NCBI RefSeq assembly: GCF_947172395.1
Contig: NC_069106.1
Coordinates: 3,224,001 to 3,288,000, forward strand
Source: Bicyclus anynana
Taxonomy: Eukaryota > Arthropoda > Insecta > Lepidoptera > Nymphalidae
Direction: 5' to 3'
DNA: 64,000 nucleotides
Under the pieces are notes generated by a model. The model had not been told where the DNA came from. It saw only the letters and a program-made list of their open reading frames with translations, and did not search any database. Made by a program: the position numbers and the translations under genes. This document shows positions 31,412 to 42,024 of the stretch, piece by piece (the first letter of the stretch is position 1; every line of letters begins with the position of its first letter).

Positions 31412-31993
31412 TATAAACTAAAAAAAAAACGCTTTTTATTTCAGGTGGATTTGTGTCCAAGCCTCAGGGAGTGACGCGTAAATAGACAGAGATTGACTTA
31501 AACTTGAGCGAGACAAGGTCTTGTAAATGACCAGTTAATACTCTTTTATGAAACAGTTAATGAAATCAACCTAATCCTATTTTAAGAAATCAACCTGCTC
31601 ATTTTGTACCGTTATTTCTAGTATAACAAAGAATACTAAACAGACAACAGTGACACGATTAATTTAGCAAACATCTATTAAAAACTGACCTAAAATACAC
31701 CAGAATAGGCGAGGAAATCGCTTAAATATAACAAACGGTACTATTTTTGTCTAGCTGTTTTAGCTGACCCAGATTTCAGGTAGTGCGAAAGAAAATTTTC
31801 ACACAAACATTACACAGACAATACACACAATTTCAATATGACTTTCAAATCTACCAACAAAAAGTTCACATAGAACACAATCCGAATATAACTTTAACAG
31901 TGGAATTCATAGATGTTGTAGACTTGTAGAGGCACCCCCAGGGGAACGTTCATATCATCTGCTGAATGTCGAATTTAAACTTTATGCGTTTAA
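31412..31993. other. No feature recognised
   Basis: AT-rich DNA without ORF or identified repeat; CCTAAAATACACCAGAATAG (31690) is partly repeated around 32210 and 32240. Confidence 0.4.
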
Positions 31994-32213
31994 GAAACTA
32001 AGGGACGCCCGCGACTTAGTCTGCGTGACATTTACTTTTTCACAAATCCCGGGAACCATGTATTTTTCTGGGATGAAAAGTAGCCTATGTGTTAATCCAG
32101 AATAAAATCTTTTTTCATTCCAAATTTCAGCCAAATTGTTTCAGCAGTTGTGGCGTTAAAATGTAACAAATATTCATACAAACTTTCGGGTTTATAATAT
32201 TAGTAGAATAGGC
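31994..32213 (-). mobile_element. Helitron-like element
   Basis: Minus strand: CTACTAATATTATAAACCCG start, ...GTCGCGGGCGTCCCTTAG end; same group as 58293-58517. Confidence 0.65.
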
Positions 32214-32471
32214 GAGGACATCACTAAAATAAGACACACTCAAGCAGGTATTTTTGCCTAGGTGACCCATATTGCAGGTTAAATGAGAGAATAATCTCAC
32301 AAATTCTCATATAAAAGAGCCCAGTCTCACCCTGACTCTCAGCGGAATATTTAAACGAGCACAAAGGATGAGTAATGTTGCGATCGTATTTTTGATGATA
32401 AATGGGAAAGGAGTGCCGTAGCGTACGTCTACGGGGAAAATTCGACGGGGTTACTTTTTAGAGATCCGTTC

Positions 32472-33160
32472 CTCAATATATTCTAAGTGATACTCACTGT
32501 CGCTCCCTTCGCTCTGAAGACAACCTAATCTTAAAAATTCCTTCCCATAATACTTCCTTCTATTCTAAATCCTTTTCTGTTAAAGCTGCTCGGCTCTGGA
32601 ATTCATTGCCCTTAGACACTCGGCGTGCCCAATCTCTAACCTCTTTCAAACGGCTGGTAAACATGCACTTTTTTCCTCCCTGATCTTTTAATTTAACTTA
32701 TTAATCCAAATTACGCTTGTATGTGTATGTTTATTTATTATTATTTTTGAATTATTTTGTTTATTTATTTTTCTTTTGTCTTCCCTTAGATGCCGTCTTG
32801 TTTTTATGTTTTGCAGGTTTTCATGTATGTATGTATGTATGTATGTGTGTATGTATGTATGTATGTATGTATGTATGTATGTATATATGTATGATGTAGT
32901 TAAGTATAGTCTTTGTATTATTATTATGTATTATTGCTTAATATTTATGTATTTAAATTACTTAACTTTTCTTATTTTTTGTGTGCGTATACCCGAATCG
33001 GTGCTTACGTTTTTTTTCTCTTCCACAGTGGTTGTCTGGAAGAGATCGCTCTTTAGCGATAAGACCGCCATTTGTACATTAGTTTCTAAGTGTTATTATA
33101 AGTTATTGTTTATTTTTGTTTTTAATGTACAATAAAGTATATTTCTTCTTCTTCTATATC
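32472..33160 (+). mobile_element. LINE 3' end with TATG microsatellite in its 3' UTR
   Basis: Encodes the pol C-terminus SFSVKAARLWNSLPLDTRRA then QSLTSFKRLVNMHFF and stop (to about 32683), typical of insect LINEs. The 3' UTR holds (TATG)n at 32823-32893 and ends at AATAAAGTATATTTCTTC. Confidence 0.75.
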
Positions 33161-33169
33161 ACATCAATA

Positions 33170-33342
33170 TTTACGTTCGCTACGGCACGAGGTCAATTGA
33201 CCTCGTAAGTCTAGCCTCTTCAAAAGTTACGAGGTCAATAGACCTCGCACCACACCACAGAAACTTTTAGTACGAGGTCAAAAAACCTCGTAACGCACCA
33301 GACTAAAGTACAGAAAAATCGGTGCCGCAGCGAACGTGTTAA
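33170..33342. mobile_element. TTAA-type MITE with three palindromes, copy 2
   Basis: Second copy of the element at 15968. Inverted ends ACGTTCGCTACGGCAC (left) and GTGCCGCAGCGAACGT (right) are clearer here. Palindromes lie at 33186-33206, 33227-33247 and 33271-33292. The right TTAA is intact; the left is degraded to TTTA. Confidence 0.75.
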
Positions 33343-33374
33343 AAATATTTATTCTTAAAAGTTTTTATCACACT

Positions 33375-34073
33375 AAGGGCTCCCACACACGGGCCCCGGC
33401 CACAGCAACAAAACGCCGCTACCGGCATATTTCCTGTAATTTTCAAACACTGAACTCGTCACACACGGTTGACGCCGGTGGCCGCCACACGCTACAATCG
33501 TCGCTACTCGCTTCTTGTGGCCCGCACCGACCACTAAACGCCGACACACGCCACTCGCGCGATTCCGCACCTCTCTCTCTCTTATCTGTGGTTCCAACTA
33601 AAAATCAGCGCTACGTGTCCAAATTCAAATTATATATGTTACGTAGCATTATGCTGAGCTGGGGCCAATTTCTGGGTTATGCGACACATCGAAATTAATA
33701 TTGTCCTGGATATCCTGGTGTACTGGAGATATTGATAATATTAATAATAATAATAAAAATAATAATAAAATCCTTTATTCAGCTAAAAAAACAAATTAAA
33801 AAAAAAACAAGAAGTAAATACAAACTAATACTAACAGAGCTGTGTTGTGCGAGCAATATTGTGATGTGTGGCATAATTTCGAAATAAACGCATTTTTCTT
33901 TCTTTCTTTCTTTATCTCAGTAAACCTGTTAGAGTCGAGCAGTAGCAGTCACCATCGCAAGTGTCGACCACCGGCCACAAGGGTTTCGCGCGCTTCAGCT
34001 ACTTTTGTGGCCCCTTCTTGCTTCTTGTGGCGGCGTTTGTGGCTGTCGCGCGTGGCCCGTGTGCGTGTGGCCC
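33375..34073. mobile_element. Long-TIR element, GC-rich ends
   Basis: Left CTCCCACACACGGGCCCCGG followed by CCACAGCAACAAAACGCCGC; right end carries the approximate complement (GGCGGCGTTTGTGGCTG, GGCCCGTGTGCGTGTGGCCC). The middle contains an AT-rich insertion (33740-33930). A related piece GGGCTCCCACACACAGGACA lies at 35288. No transposase ORF. Confidence 0.6.
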
Positions 34074-34196
34074 CGAAAAGGGGTGTGGATTTTCATCCTC
34101 CTCCTAACAAATTAGCCCGCTTCCATGTTAGATTGTATCATCACTTACCATCAGGTGAGATTGCAGTCAAGGAATAATTTTTAAAAAATAAAAAAT
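34074..34196 (+). mobile_element. SINE family A 3' fragment
   Basis: CCGAAAAGGGGTGTGGATTT to GATTGCAGTCAAGG and an A-rich tail. Confidence 0.8.
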
Positions 34197-34947
34197 CATC
34201 GCATACGAGCAATAGGTATTGTAAGGAACATCAAAAAAAAGAGTTTAAAAAATTCAATTATTTATACCAACTAAAACAATAATATTTACCAAACTAAATT
34301 AACTACCTAATAATATTATAAAGATAAATAAAAGGAAATATAAAATTTTCATAAAAATCATTAATATAGCTCTCATCCTTGAGAGCTTTATGTATTTTAT
34401 GTACACATAATCGTTATTATGTGTACATAATACAAATGCAATAGTTGAGTATGGTTATTAAACTTTTTCTTTAATAATTTGGCCGTTTTAATCTTTGAAG
34501 GTTTCGATACTACGAGTACAACAGAGATTAAATTATTACAGCTATTCTTTCTTCTAAGAATTTTTTCAGTAAAGTAAAATGGTGACTTAAATTGAATTAT
34601 TTTTCTACAGTTCATCATGACTTGTATCTCAATTATAAGTCAAGTGAAATCCCAGTTAAAAGCTAACTTGTAATAGAATTAAAGCTAAGTAGCGCTCTGA
34701 CAACTTAGCTAAGTAATTCCCAAAGGGACAGGATATTATTTCACGGCCGATTAACTTAATCTTTTTAACAACTTCAATCGGCTTTCTTTTGAGAACTTAT
34801 TAAAGGGTAGATTAGTTAAATTTCCATTTTAAAATCTATTGGATTCATCAAGTTACCCGCACTGTTTTCGTTCTCGTGGCAGGGATACAGTTGTCTATGT
34901 TATTCGGTAATAATGTATCTTTTCATTGGTGTTTTTTTTTATTTCAG
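34197..34947. other. No feature recognised
   Basis: Very AT-rich. ATTATGTGTACATAAT-type short palindromes at 34398-34435. No coding evidence. Confidence 0.45.
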
Positions 34948-35110
34948 CACTAGTAAGCGCAGTGTTGGCTGACCCCCTACCAGGTGAACTGACGACATCA
35001 AGCGAGTCGCAGGGATTTGCTGGATGCAGGCGGCTCAGTATCGTGATGTTTGGAAGTACCTACAAAAGGCCTATGTCCTGCAGTGGACGTCCACCAGCTG
35101 ATATGATGAA
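34948..35110 (+). mobile_element. RTE LINE 3' end, short
   Basis: AAGCGCAGTGTTGGCTGACC through GGATGCAGGCGGCTCAGTAT to CAGTGGACGTCCACCAGCTG. Confidence 0.8.
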
Positions 35111-35609
35111 ACACGCTATTAGAGAAAAACTAAATTTTATGCAGACGAATTCGCAATAGCTAGTAATGGCACAGAAGTCATAATTATGTACAAATGGTTT
35201 CAAGATATGCAGGGACACTGGAAATGTATAGCGATCCCTTTAAGGGGTGATAGTAGGGATCATTCGCGGGCGTCTGCTAGTAGGCTTATAAGGGCTCCCA
35301 CACACAGGACACCGGCTACAACCACAAAACGTTGCTATGTGATGTGAAGCCATTAGACCATGTTTTGGTTGACTGCATCGCTTTAATGGGATATTGATCA
35401 GTCACCTATAGTACCAAATAGCAACAGTATGCTATGTCTTCTTTGAGCTTTGGGTTGCCTTTAATTGGTTTCAACTGACTTTATAACAAGGAAGTTTTCA
35501 AGGTAATATTGTCAAAAATGCTCAGTTTTAAAATATAATAGGCTATATTATCAGCTTCTAAACATGTCAACCAAATTTCCTATGTGTTTACTAAGTTTGT
35601 ATTTACGAG
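35111..35609. other. Mostly unassigned
   Basis: A Helitron-like end CGCGGGCGTCTGCTAGTA at 35265 and a TIR-type fragment at 35288-35340; otherwise no feature. Confidence 0.4.
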
Positions 35610-35920
35610 CCGTGATAGCCCAATGGATATGACCTCTGCCTTCGATTTTGGAGGGTATAGATTCGAATCCGGCCCGGGCATGCACCTCCAACTTTTCAGT
35701 TGTATGCATTTTAAGAAAATAAATATGATGTGTCTCAAACGATGAAGGAAAAACATCGTGAGGGAACCTGCTTTTTTTGCTGAGAGTTTTCTTTATTCTC
35801 TGCGTGTGTGAAGTCTGCCAATCCGCATTGAGCCAGCGTGGTGCACTATTGGCCTAACCCCTCTCATTCTGAGAGGCGACTCGAGCTCAGCAGTGAGCCG
35901 AATATGGGTTGATAATGATG
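35610..35920 (+). mobile_element. SINE family B, near full copy
   Basis: GAGCCGTGATAGCCCAATGG to GTGAGCCGAATATGGGTTGA and a GAT tail. Confidence 0.87.
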
Positions 35921-36249
35921 ATATTTTATAAAGAGCCTCTTGCCCTTTTAGTTTTTTATGTTTTCCGTAATTCTGAACCGTGCTAACCCGCCGTGAGTAA
36001 GGTCGGGTATCTCATACCCAGCGATTTGTAAAACACTATTTCGGATCTGAGTAGTCACTGGAACTCGACCGGCTCATTAACTGTAGGGGGTAGTCTAGAG
36101 AGTGATATTAAGTGATAATAACGTGAATTGTGACAGTTGCGTCGACAGAGGAGTAAACCACACGTGAAAACCCAATATATATGAAACAAAACTGCTACTA
36201 AAAAGCTTACCTAAGTAAATTTGCATAGAAGAATTGGAATCTTATGTCG
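35921..36249. other. Dispersed repeat fragment
   Basis: CTCATACCCAGCGATTTGTA resembles 60750-60790 (CATCATACCCGGCGATTTAG). No gene. Confidence 0.4.
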
Positions 36250-36440
36250 GATCTATACTTATATTATAAAGCTGAATAATTTGTTTGTTTGATTGAACGC
36301 CTTAATACAGAAACTACTGGTCCGATTTGAAAAATTCTTTCAGTGTTATATAGCCCATTTATCGAAGAAGGCTATAGGCTTTATCATCCCCGTATTCCTA
36401 CGGGAACCATGCGGGTAAAACCACGCGGCGTCAGCTAGTT
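36250..36440 (+). mobile_element. Lep1-type Helitron, full length
   Basis: Starts ATCTATACTTATATTATAAA and ends GCGGCGTCAGCTAGTT. Confidence 0.78.
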
Positions 36441-37155
36441 ATTATTTAATTCTATGTGCACAGTTTATTTAACTATTCTAAATGTTATGATATAAAGTAA
36501 ATAAAATTTCATAAAATGGTTGAAAATATTGTTCTGCGTTAAAAATACTAATTTCCTTTTCATACAAACTTATATAAATAATTTTATAACTATATTTGGG
36601 TTTTTATCTTATTACCTAATTTTACAGTACTAATACTTAAGTGTTATTTTAAAGTCCAAACAGGTATCAAAATCGACAAATTTATATTTGGGTATAACAT
36701 ACCCACATCATAGTCGGTATAGCTATTTCTCACCTCATTCACGACGGGTTAATAATTTGATTAGATCGACAACTTCGTCCACAATCTCTCTGCCTATATG
36801 ATAATGGTGATTTGGATTATAATGTTAGGGGTATGTATTTAGGTCAGCCCTGCGTTCAACCGATGACTTTGCTACTTACGAGCATAACAGACAACACTTA
36901 ACTTTTGCCCTTTCGCACAATTTTGCCCCACATATCAAGCTGTCAAACCCTAAATGGTTTTAGCCCCATAAATATTAACAAGTTAATGTATTTTTAGGGA
37001 GGTTAAGTGGTAGGTTTATATTTGTTTAAGGCGTTGGAAACTAAATTATGTTTCTATACTCGGAACAGTTTATTTTCCTCAGGCAAATTAGCACGTAAAA
37101 GTTTTTGCTGATCAGAGTTAGTCAGAGGCAAAATATTAGCAAGAGGCAATATATT
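36441..37155. other. No feature recognised
   Basis: The least repetitive stretch of the left half; AT-rich, no ORF of note on either strand, no splice-bounded open segment that I could support. Confidence 0.45.
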
Positions 37156-37441
37156 AGCTCACTGCTGAGCTCGAGTCTCCTCTCAGAATAAGAGGGGTTA
37201 GGCAAATACTCCACCACATTGGCTCAATGCGGATTGGCAGACTTCACACACGCAGAGAATTAAGAATATTCTTTGTTAGGTAGGTTTCCTCACGATGTTT
37301 TCCTTCACCGTTTGAGACACGTGATATTTAATTTCTTAAGTGCACATAACTGGCAAGTTAGACGTGAATGTCCCGGGCCAGATTCGAACCCACACCCTCC
37401 GGAATCGAAGACAGGGGTCACATCCACTGAGCTATCACGGC
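37156..37441 (-). mobile_element. SINE family B, near full
   Basis: Minus-strand copy: CGGCTCACTG-type start is shortened to AGCTCACTGCTGAGCTCGAG; head CCGTGATAGCTCAGTGG at the right. Confidence 0.85.
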
Positions 37442-38350
37442 GGTGTTTATGTTATCTGTTTATTTGAGTTTCTATTTTATGAAATAAATTTATTTATTTT
37501 TATACACAACTTTACAAATTATTGCAGTAGGGTAGTTAACTCATATGAAAATTAATATAATTTTTTGTTTAGTAATTTTAATAAAAAACAGTAAAACATT
37601 ACTTTAGAAAATCAAGTTAAAAATTGCGTATAAATTGCGTTATAAAAGAGATCATGGTTTTTAATAAAAATTTAAATGCGAAATGTAGTAAACAAAACTA
37701 AATTGACGTAATGTCATACGAGTAAATAATTAATTGTAGATCATCATGGCGGACAGCGTTTTGCCCTTTAGGTCAAAAGTAAATTTTCTCAAAGGTCTCA
37801 AATATTTATATATATTTAGGTATATTTTTACGAACGAAGAACGTTCATGAACAAATTAAGTATGTTTTAAAAAAAAGTGTCAAACAGCCTATTATTTTAA
37901 AACTAGTTACAATTGTCATATCATAATATAATATAGGTAACTACAAACTCAATACAAATAGTGAGTTATTAAATAGCAACACAACTTAACACGGCGTAGA
38001 CCTGACAGATAATTATAATTCACCAGTTTTCTAAACTGAAGGTAGATTAGAAATTTAAAACTCTTGGGAAGCTTAGGAGAGAGTACGGAGGTCAGGACAG
38101 ATAAAAGGGAATTTACCTGAGCTTCTTTCTGTAAATTTAATGGCCACTTGCCAAGTGCTGTACATTTTTTAACGAGTTGGATACTTCAAAAACATGCTCG
38201 AATGTAGACTTTAATTAATTTTTATTAATTAAAGCAATGATATTAAATACTGTTAGATGTGTTTAAAAAATGAGGCGCTCAAAAGTTTGAGTTGTGTAAT
38301 TTATACACAACTCAATGTTAATTGTGGTCAACAACCACCGCTATTTAAAC
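37442..38350. other. No feature recognised
   Basis: AT-rich. A short ORF at 38257 overlaps the Helitron start and is not supported as a gene. Confidence 0.45.
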
Positions 38351-38554
38351 AAATCTATACTAATATTATAAAGCTGAAGAGTTTGTTTGTTTGTTTGATT
38401 GAACGCGCTAATCTCAGGAACTACTGGTCCGATTTGAAAAATTCTTTCAGTGTTAGATAGCCCATTTATCGAGGAAGGCTATAGGTTATATGTTATCCCG
38501 GTATTCTTACGGGAACGGGAATCACGCGGGTGAAACCGCGCGGCGTCAGCTAGT
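38351..38554 (+). mobile_element. Lep1-type Helitron, full length
   Basis: Best copy in the window: TCTATACTAATATTATAAAG ... TTTGAAAAATTCTTTCAGTG ... GCGCGGCGTCAGCTAGT. Ends in CTAG, as Helitrons do; no target duplication. Confidence 0.82.
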
Positions 38555-38594
38555 AATACCTAAATATCGTCTCAATGTAAAGTTGTCATTTTTA

Positions 38595-39003
38595 AGGGCA
38601 GTTGCATACGTTTTTATAATAAACTACCACATGAAGCTACTGGAATGTCTCTCAAAAAGTTCAAAGTGTTCATTAAACGCAAGCTTTTGGGAAAGGCTCA
38701 TTATAGTGTTAATGATTATATTAATGATAAAAAAGCTTGGCGTTACACTGTAATATACGACTGTGTATAGTTTTAAATAAGTTTGTAAAATGGTGGTAAC
38801 CAAAAAAAAACCTTGGCTGAGTTTGTTGTGGGCTCTTCTCGGACCAAGGCGCGTTTGGAACCCTCGTAACTTTAGTTTTAAGTTTTCGACTATTTTTACC
38901 ACCATTAAATTAAATGAAATTATGACATAATCTTGACCTTTCAAAAATGCTTGTAAACTAAGCCTAATTGAAATAAATGAATTTTGACTTTTGACTTTTG
39001 TAT
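38595..39003 (+). mobile_element. Jockey-like LINE 3' end
   Basis: Pol C-terminus: FYNKLPHEATGMSLKKFKVF then IKRKLLGKAHYSVNDYINDK and KAW, stop near 38761. 3' UTR to TTGAAATAAATGAATTTTGA and a (CTTTTGA)n tail. Confidence 0.78.
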
Positions 39004-39194
39004 GTTCAGGAAGTGTAAAAACTATATATACATAAAAATGTAATGGAATTAAAGACAAAATTGTGCATGTGTGCTTAGTGTTGTAGCCTATTATTCGGAT
39101 CACTTTTTGCGGTGATTTTGTAGGGACGTAACGAAAAAATGTAAAAGTCCGCTAAAAACGGATTTTGCGAGAGGACTGTATGTAAGAGGTTTAA

Positions 39195-39295
39195 GGGTAG
39201 ACGAACGGTGGTAGAATCTTTACAAATAGTCAACTGATTTATCAAAAGTGCTTGTAAACTGAGCCTACTTGAAATAAATGAATTTTGATTTTTTT
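39195..39295 (+). mobile_element. Jockey-like LINE 3' tip
   Basis: GGTGGTAGAATCTTTACAAA to TTGAAATAAATGAATTTTGA; matches 5068-5158. Confidence 0.75.
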
Positions 39296-39384
39296 TTTTA
39301 AACTCTTGGACGTCCGCTAGCAATTTACGAGTGGAAAACAACGTTTGTCGGGTCAGCTAATAGTTATTAAGACCTGATATAGTG

Positions 39385-39790
39385 CTAGTCGATCGGTCAG
39401 TGCGTCGTGCAATAATTGTTGATATTACAGTTCCACATGACGATAATCTGGTTAAAGCCGAAAAGGAAAAAGTATCAAAATACTTGGACCTTGCTCACGA
39501 GATTACCGCCATGTGGAATGTTGAATCAACTATTATTGTTCCGATAGTTGTTTCAGTCAATGGTCTTATAGCGAAAAGCTTCGACCAACACCTTAAAAAG
39601 CTTTCGCTTAACTGTTGGATCAAGAGTCGGATACAAAAGGATATTCTTGAGACGGCGCGTATTGTGAGGAGGTTCCTCACTCTGGAGCCCTGACCACCGG
39701 TTGCTTGGGCACTCAAATGTCCCGCAGCGGGAAGTTGAATTTATTTATAAATTTTTAATAATGTTTTGTATTTATACTTATATTGTTAAA
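39385..39790 (+). mobile_element. LINE C-terminal fragment with restriction-like endonuclease core
   Basis: Open frame (39382-39693) encoding DRSVRRAIIVDITVPHDDNL, AEKEKVSKYLDLAHEITAMW, PIVVSVNGLI and a final ETARIVRRFLTLEP. The D-x-T-V-P ... K-x-x-K-Y pattern matches the PD-(D/E)xK endonuclease of R2/R4/Dong-type LINEs. The upstream RT is absent, so it is a 5'-truncated copy. The 3' UTR (to about 39790) is shared with 59440-59582. Confidence 0.6.
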
Positions 39791-39799
39791 AATTAAAAA

Positions 39800-40299
39800 A
39801 AAGAAGTAATATATATATGTAATTTATAAGAATATGAATAAGAGGCAATACTTGTAAACAATTATACTCAACAACAAGGTCTCTTACTACTATTTATGTT
39901 AGTAAAAGGTAGTGTCATGTTTCTAGATACATACATGGTGATCTAGTTAGAATATGTGGAGTCAATTTATTAAGTAAATACAAGGAAAGCAATCTAGTAA
40001 TCTAGGTTAGTCAACAGGATGCTGTGTCTATTTATTTATTGTCTCAGGCAAAGATTTTATACTATTAGATATGTCACATCGAAAGAAAGACGAACAAAAG
40101 TAGTAGTAGTAGTCGCAAACAGTCTTATGCTCAAAGCAAACATTCCAATTACACATGCTAATTTGTATCTATCGCTCTCTGTCTATAGTACCGTCTTAGA
40201 CAGGGAGAGATGAAGGTGAAGAGAATACAGAATAGCAATGCTGATCGACTAGCATACCTACTCAATATGCAAACCCGTTCAGACGCGCTAAAAGCACGC
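39800..40299. other. Mostly unassigned
   Basis: TTTTATACTATTAGATATGT at 40055 matches the TIR of the element at 48472. Otherwise no feature. Confidence 0.4.
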
Positions 40300-40590
40300 C
40301 CCCTTGAAATGAGGAGATCCGCAGATGAACCAAAGTCACTGACATAGCTCAGCGAGTCGCGAAGCTGAAGTGGCAATGGACAGGGCATATAGTTCGTGGA
40401 GCCGATGGAAGTTAGGGTCCTTAGGTGCTGGGCGACCCCGAACCGGAAAGCGCAGTGTTTGTCGACCGAGGATATCAAGCGAATTGCAGGAAGCCGCTGG
40501 ACGCTGGCGGCTCGAGACCGTTGTGTTTGGAGGTCCATGCAAGAGGCTTATGTCCAGCAGTGGACGTCCATCTGATAATGATGATGATGA
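40300..40590 (+). mobile_element. RTE LINE 3' end
   Basis: AATGAGGAGATCCGCAGATG ... KLKWQWTG-like ... CAGTGGACGTCCATCTGATA with GATGATGATGA tail. Frameshifted. Confidence 0.82.
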
Positions 40591-41073
40591 GGTACGCTCA
40601 AACTTAGACCTCATCAATACTTTCCACCAGTCATGATTGTTGTCTAATCTGAATAAAAAAAAAAGTAGACTCACAATCTGCAACTGACTTCAGCTGACGC
40701 TTCATCAAATCCATCCCAAATTAAAAACTCCATTCATAAATCAAGTCATACTCAGAGGACATTTCATTTAAGAATTATGAAAGCGATATTTTATTTCGAG
40801 TTTATTAAGCGAAGACTAACTTCTCGCTTTCTTTTAATTCTGGTCCGTGAAAGATATAAAAAAATAGTATAAGTAGGATTCATTTAATAAAACTCCGCCG
40901 TTGGTTTGTTATTCACTGTTAGCTTTAAATCCATATTTTTCATTTCATTTGACGCTATTCCTATGTCGCATCCCTCCAGCTAGATTATTTACTTAATTAT
41001 AACTAGAATTTACATTAAAAGTCGACATCCAATGAAATAGCTAAGCCTAAACTAAACGTTTAACAACCTGCCG

Positions 41074-41256
41074 CCCTAGGCAGATGGCAAGTCGATTCTC
41101 TTTCTACGATCGCCAACGCTTCGAAAACTAGAAAAATGTATGGGAATGACAGATCTTGATCACGAACCGATAGCAAATGTCATTCCCATACATCTTTCTA
41201 GTTTTCGAAGCGTTAGCGATCGTAGAAAGAGAATCGACGTGCCACTTGGCTAGGGG
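41074..41256. mobile_element. Snap-back MITE with ~78-bp arms
   Basis: Left arm 41074-41151 and right arm 41179-41256 are reverse complements with a few mismatches (e.g. GATCGCCAACGCTTCGAAAA against TTTTCGAAGCGTTAGCGATC). The loop is about 27 bp. No coding sequence. Confidence 0.85.
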
Positions 41257-41322
41257 GGCTGGCATATTGAATGTCAGCTCTTTAAAGAAAATAGACCAGC
41301 TGGACTATTCAATAATTTGGTC

Positions 41323-41503
41323 GTCGGAGTATGCCCGACTAGTTTAGATTCCATACGTCATGAACCTCAACACCTCTCTCAACGCGCGCTACGAGCGGCC
41401 GTGCGCGCCGCCGCGTTATAAATTACAGATCGTCCGCGTTGCAAGAGCCAGCTCATGACTAAGGGCTCCGTGTGAGTTTAAAACTAGTCGGGCATACTCC
41501 GAC
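41323..41503. repeat. Inverted-repeat element near the 3' end of transporter 1
   Basis: A 23-bp perfect inverted repeat: GTCGGAGTATGCCCGACTAG + TTT at 41323-41345 and its complement at 41481-41503. Between them is a GC-rich segment (GCGCGCTACGAGCGGCCG). The right side is also present at 15745-15860. Confidence 0.75.
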
Positions 41504-41687
41504 GTTGTATCACGTGAGTATTAGCCATGTTTCATAATAAATTTATTCCTATTGAATGATATCCACGAAGGGTTTCCAGTAGGCACCAAATGACATTTGT
41601 AACATAGAATGTCAATTTCGTATATGGCAACTAACATATGTCAAAGTTAGTGAATTAGTCTGCTGAGCTGAGGTAATCATGAGTGAG

Positions 41688-41693
41688 TTTATT
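41688..41693 (-). promoter_or_regulatory. Poly(A) signal candidate for transporter 1
   Basis: AATAAA occurs on the minus strand 66 nt after the stop codon of transporter 1, in AT-rich DNA. It is the first canonical hexamer downstream and would give a short 3' UTR. The cleavage site cannot be seen. Confidence 0.5.
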
Positions 41694-41758
41694 AACCTTG
41701 ATAAAATTTACCCCTCGCACTGCACATCCTTTTCACTAAATAAAAATAGTTTAGTTTT

Positions 41759-42024
41759 CTATGACAAACTTCTTTGTATTTCCAACAAAGTTTTCCCCTT
41801 AGTCTCTGGTATGAAGAATATGGTGAACAGCGCTGCTCCCGCACACGTGGCGGAGAAGAACCAGAAGGCCACGTGACCACCAACAGCCTCCAACAGCGCA
41901 CCAAAAGCTGTCGTCACGGCGAACCCGAACAGCCACGACGTGGTCATGGTCACGGTAGAGCCTTTGCTTCTGACATTGCTCGTGAACATCTCCCCTATTA
42001 TGGCGTTGGGAATTATGCCGAGAC
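41759..42024 (-). CDS. Transporter 1, coding exon 7 (TM10-TM12, PETKG, stop)
   Basis: This 266-nt terminal exon begins after TTGCAG. It encodes GLGIIPNAIIGEMFTSNVRS (TM10-11 loop with the conserved E-x-F-x-x-x-x-R pattern), TM11, TM12 and PETKGKTLLEIQRSLS, ending in TAG at 41759-41761. Confidence 0.94.

Noticed and set aside
36441..37155. Possible hidden exons in the least repetitive stretch
   Set aside because: No open segment bounded by acceptor and donor sites with protein-like composition could be supported.
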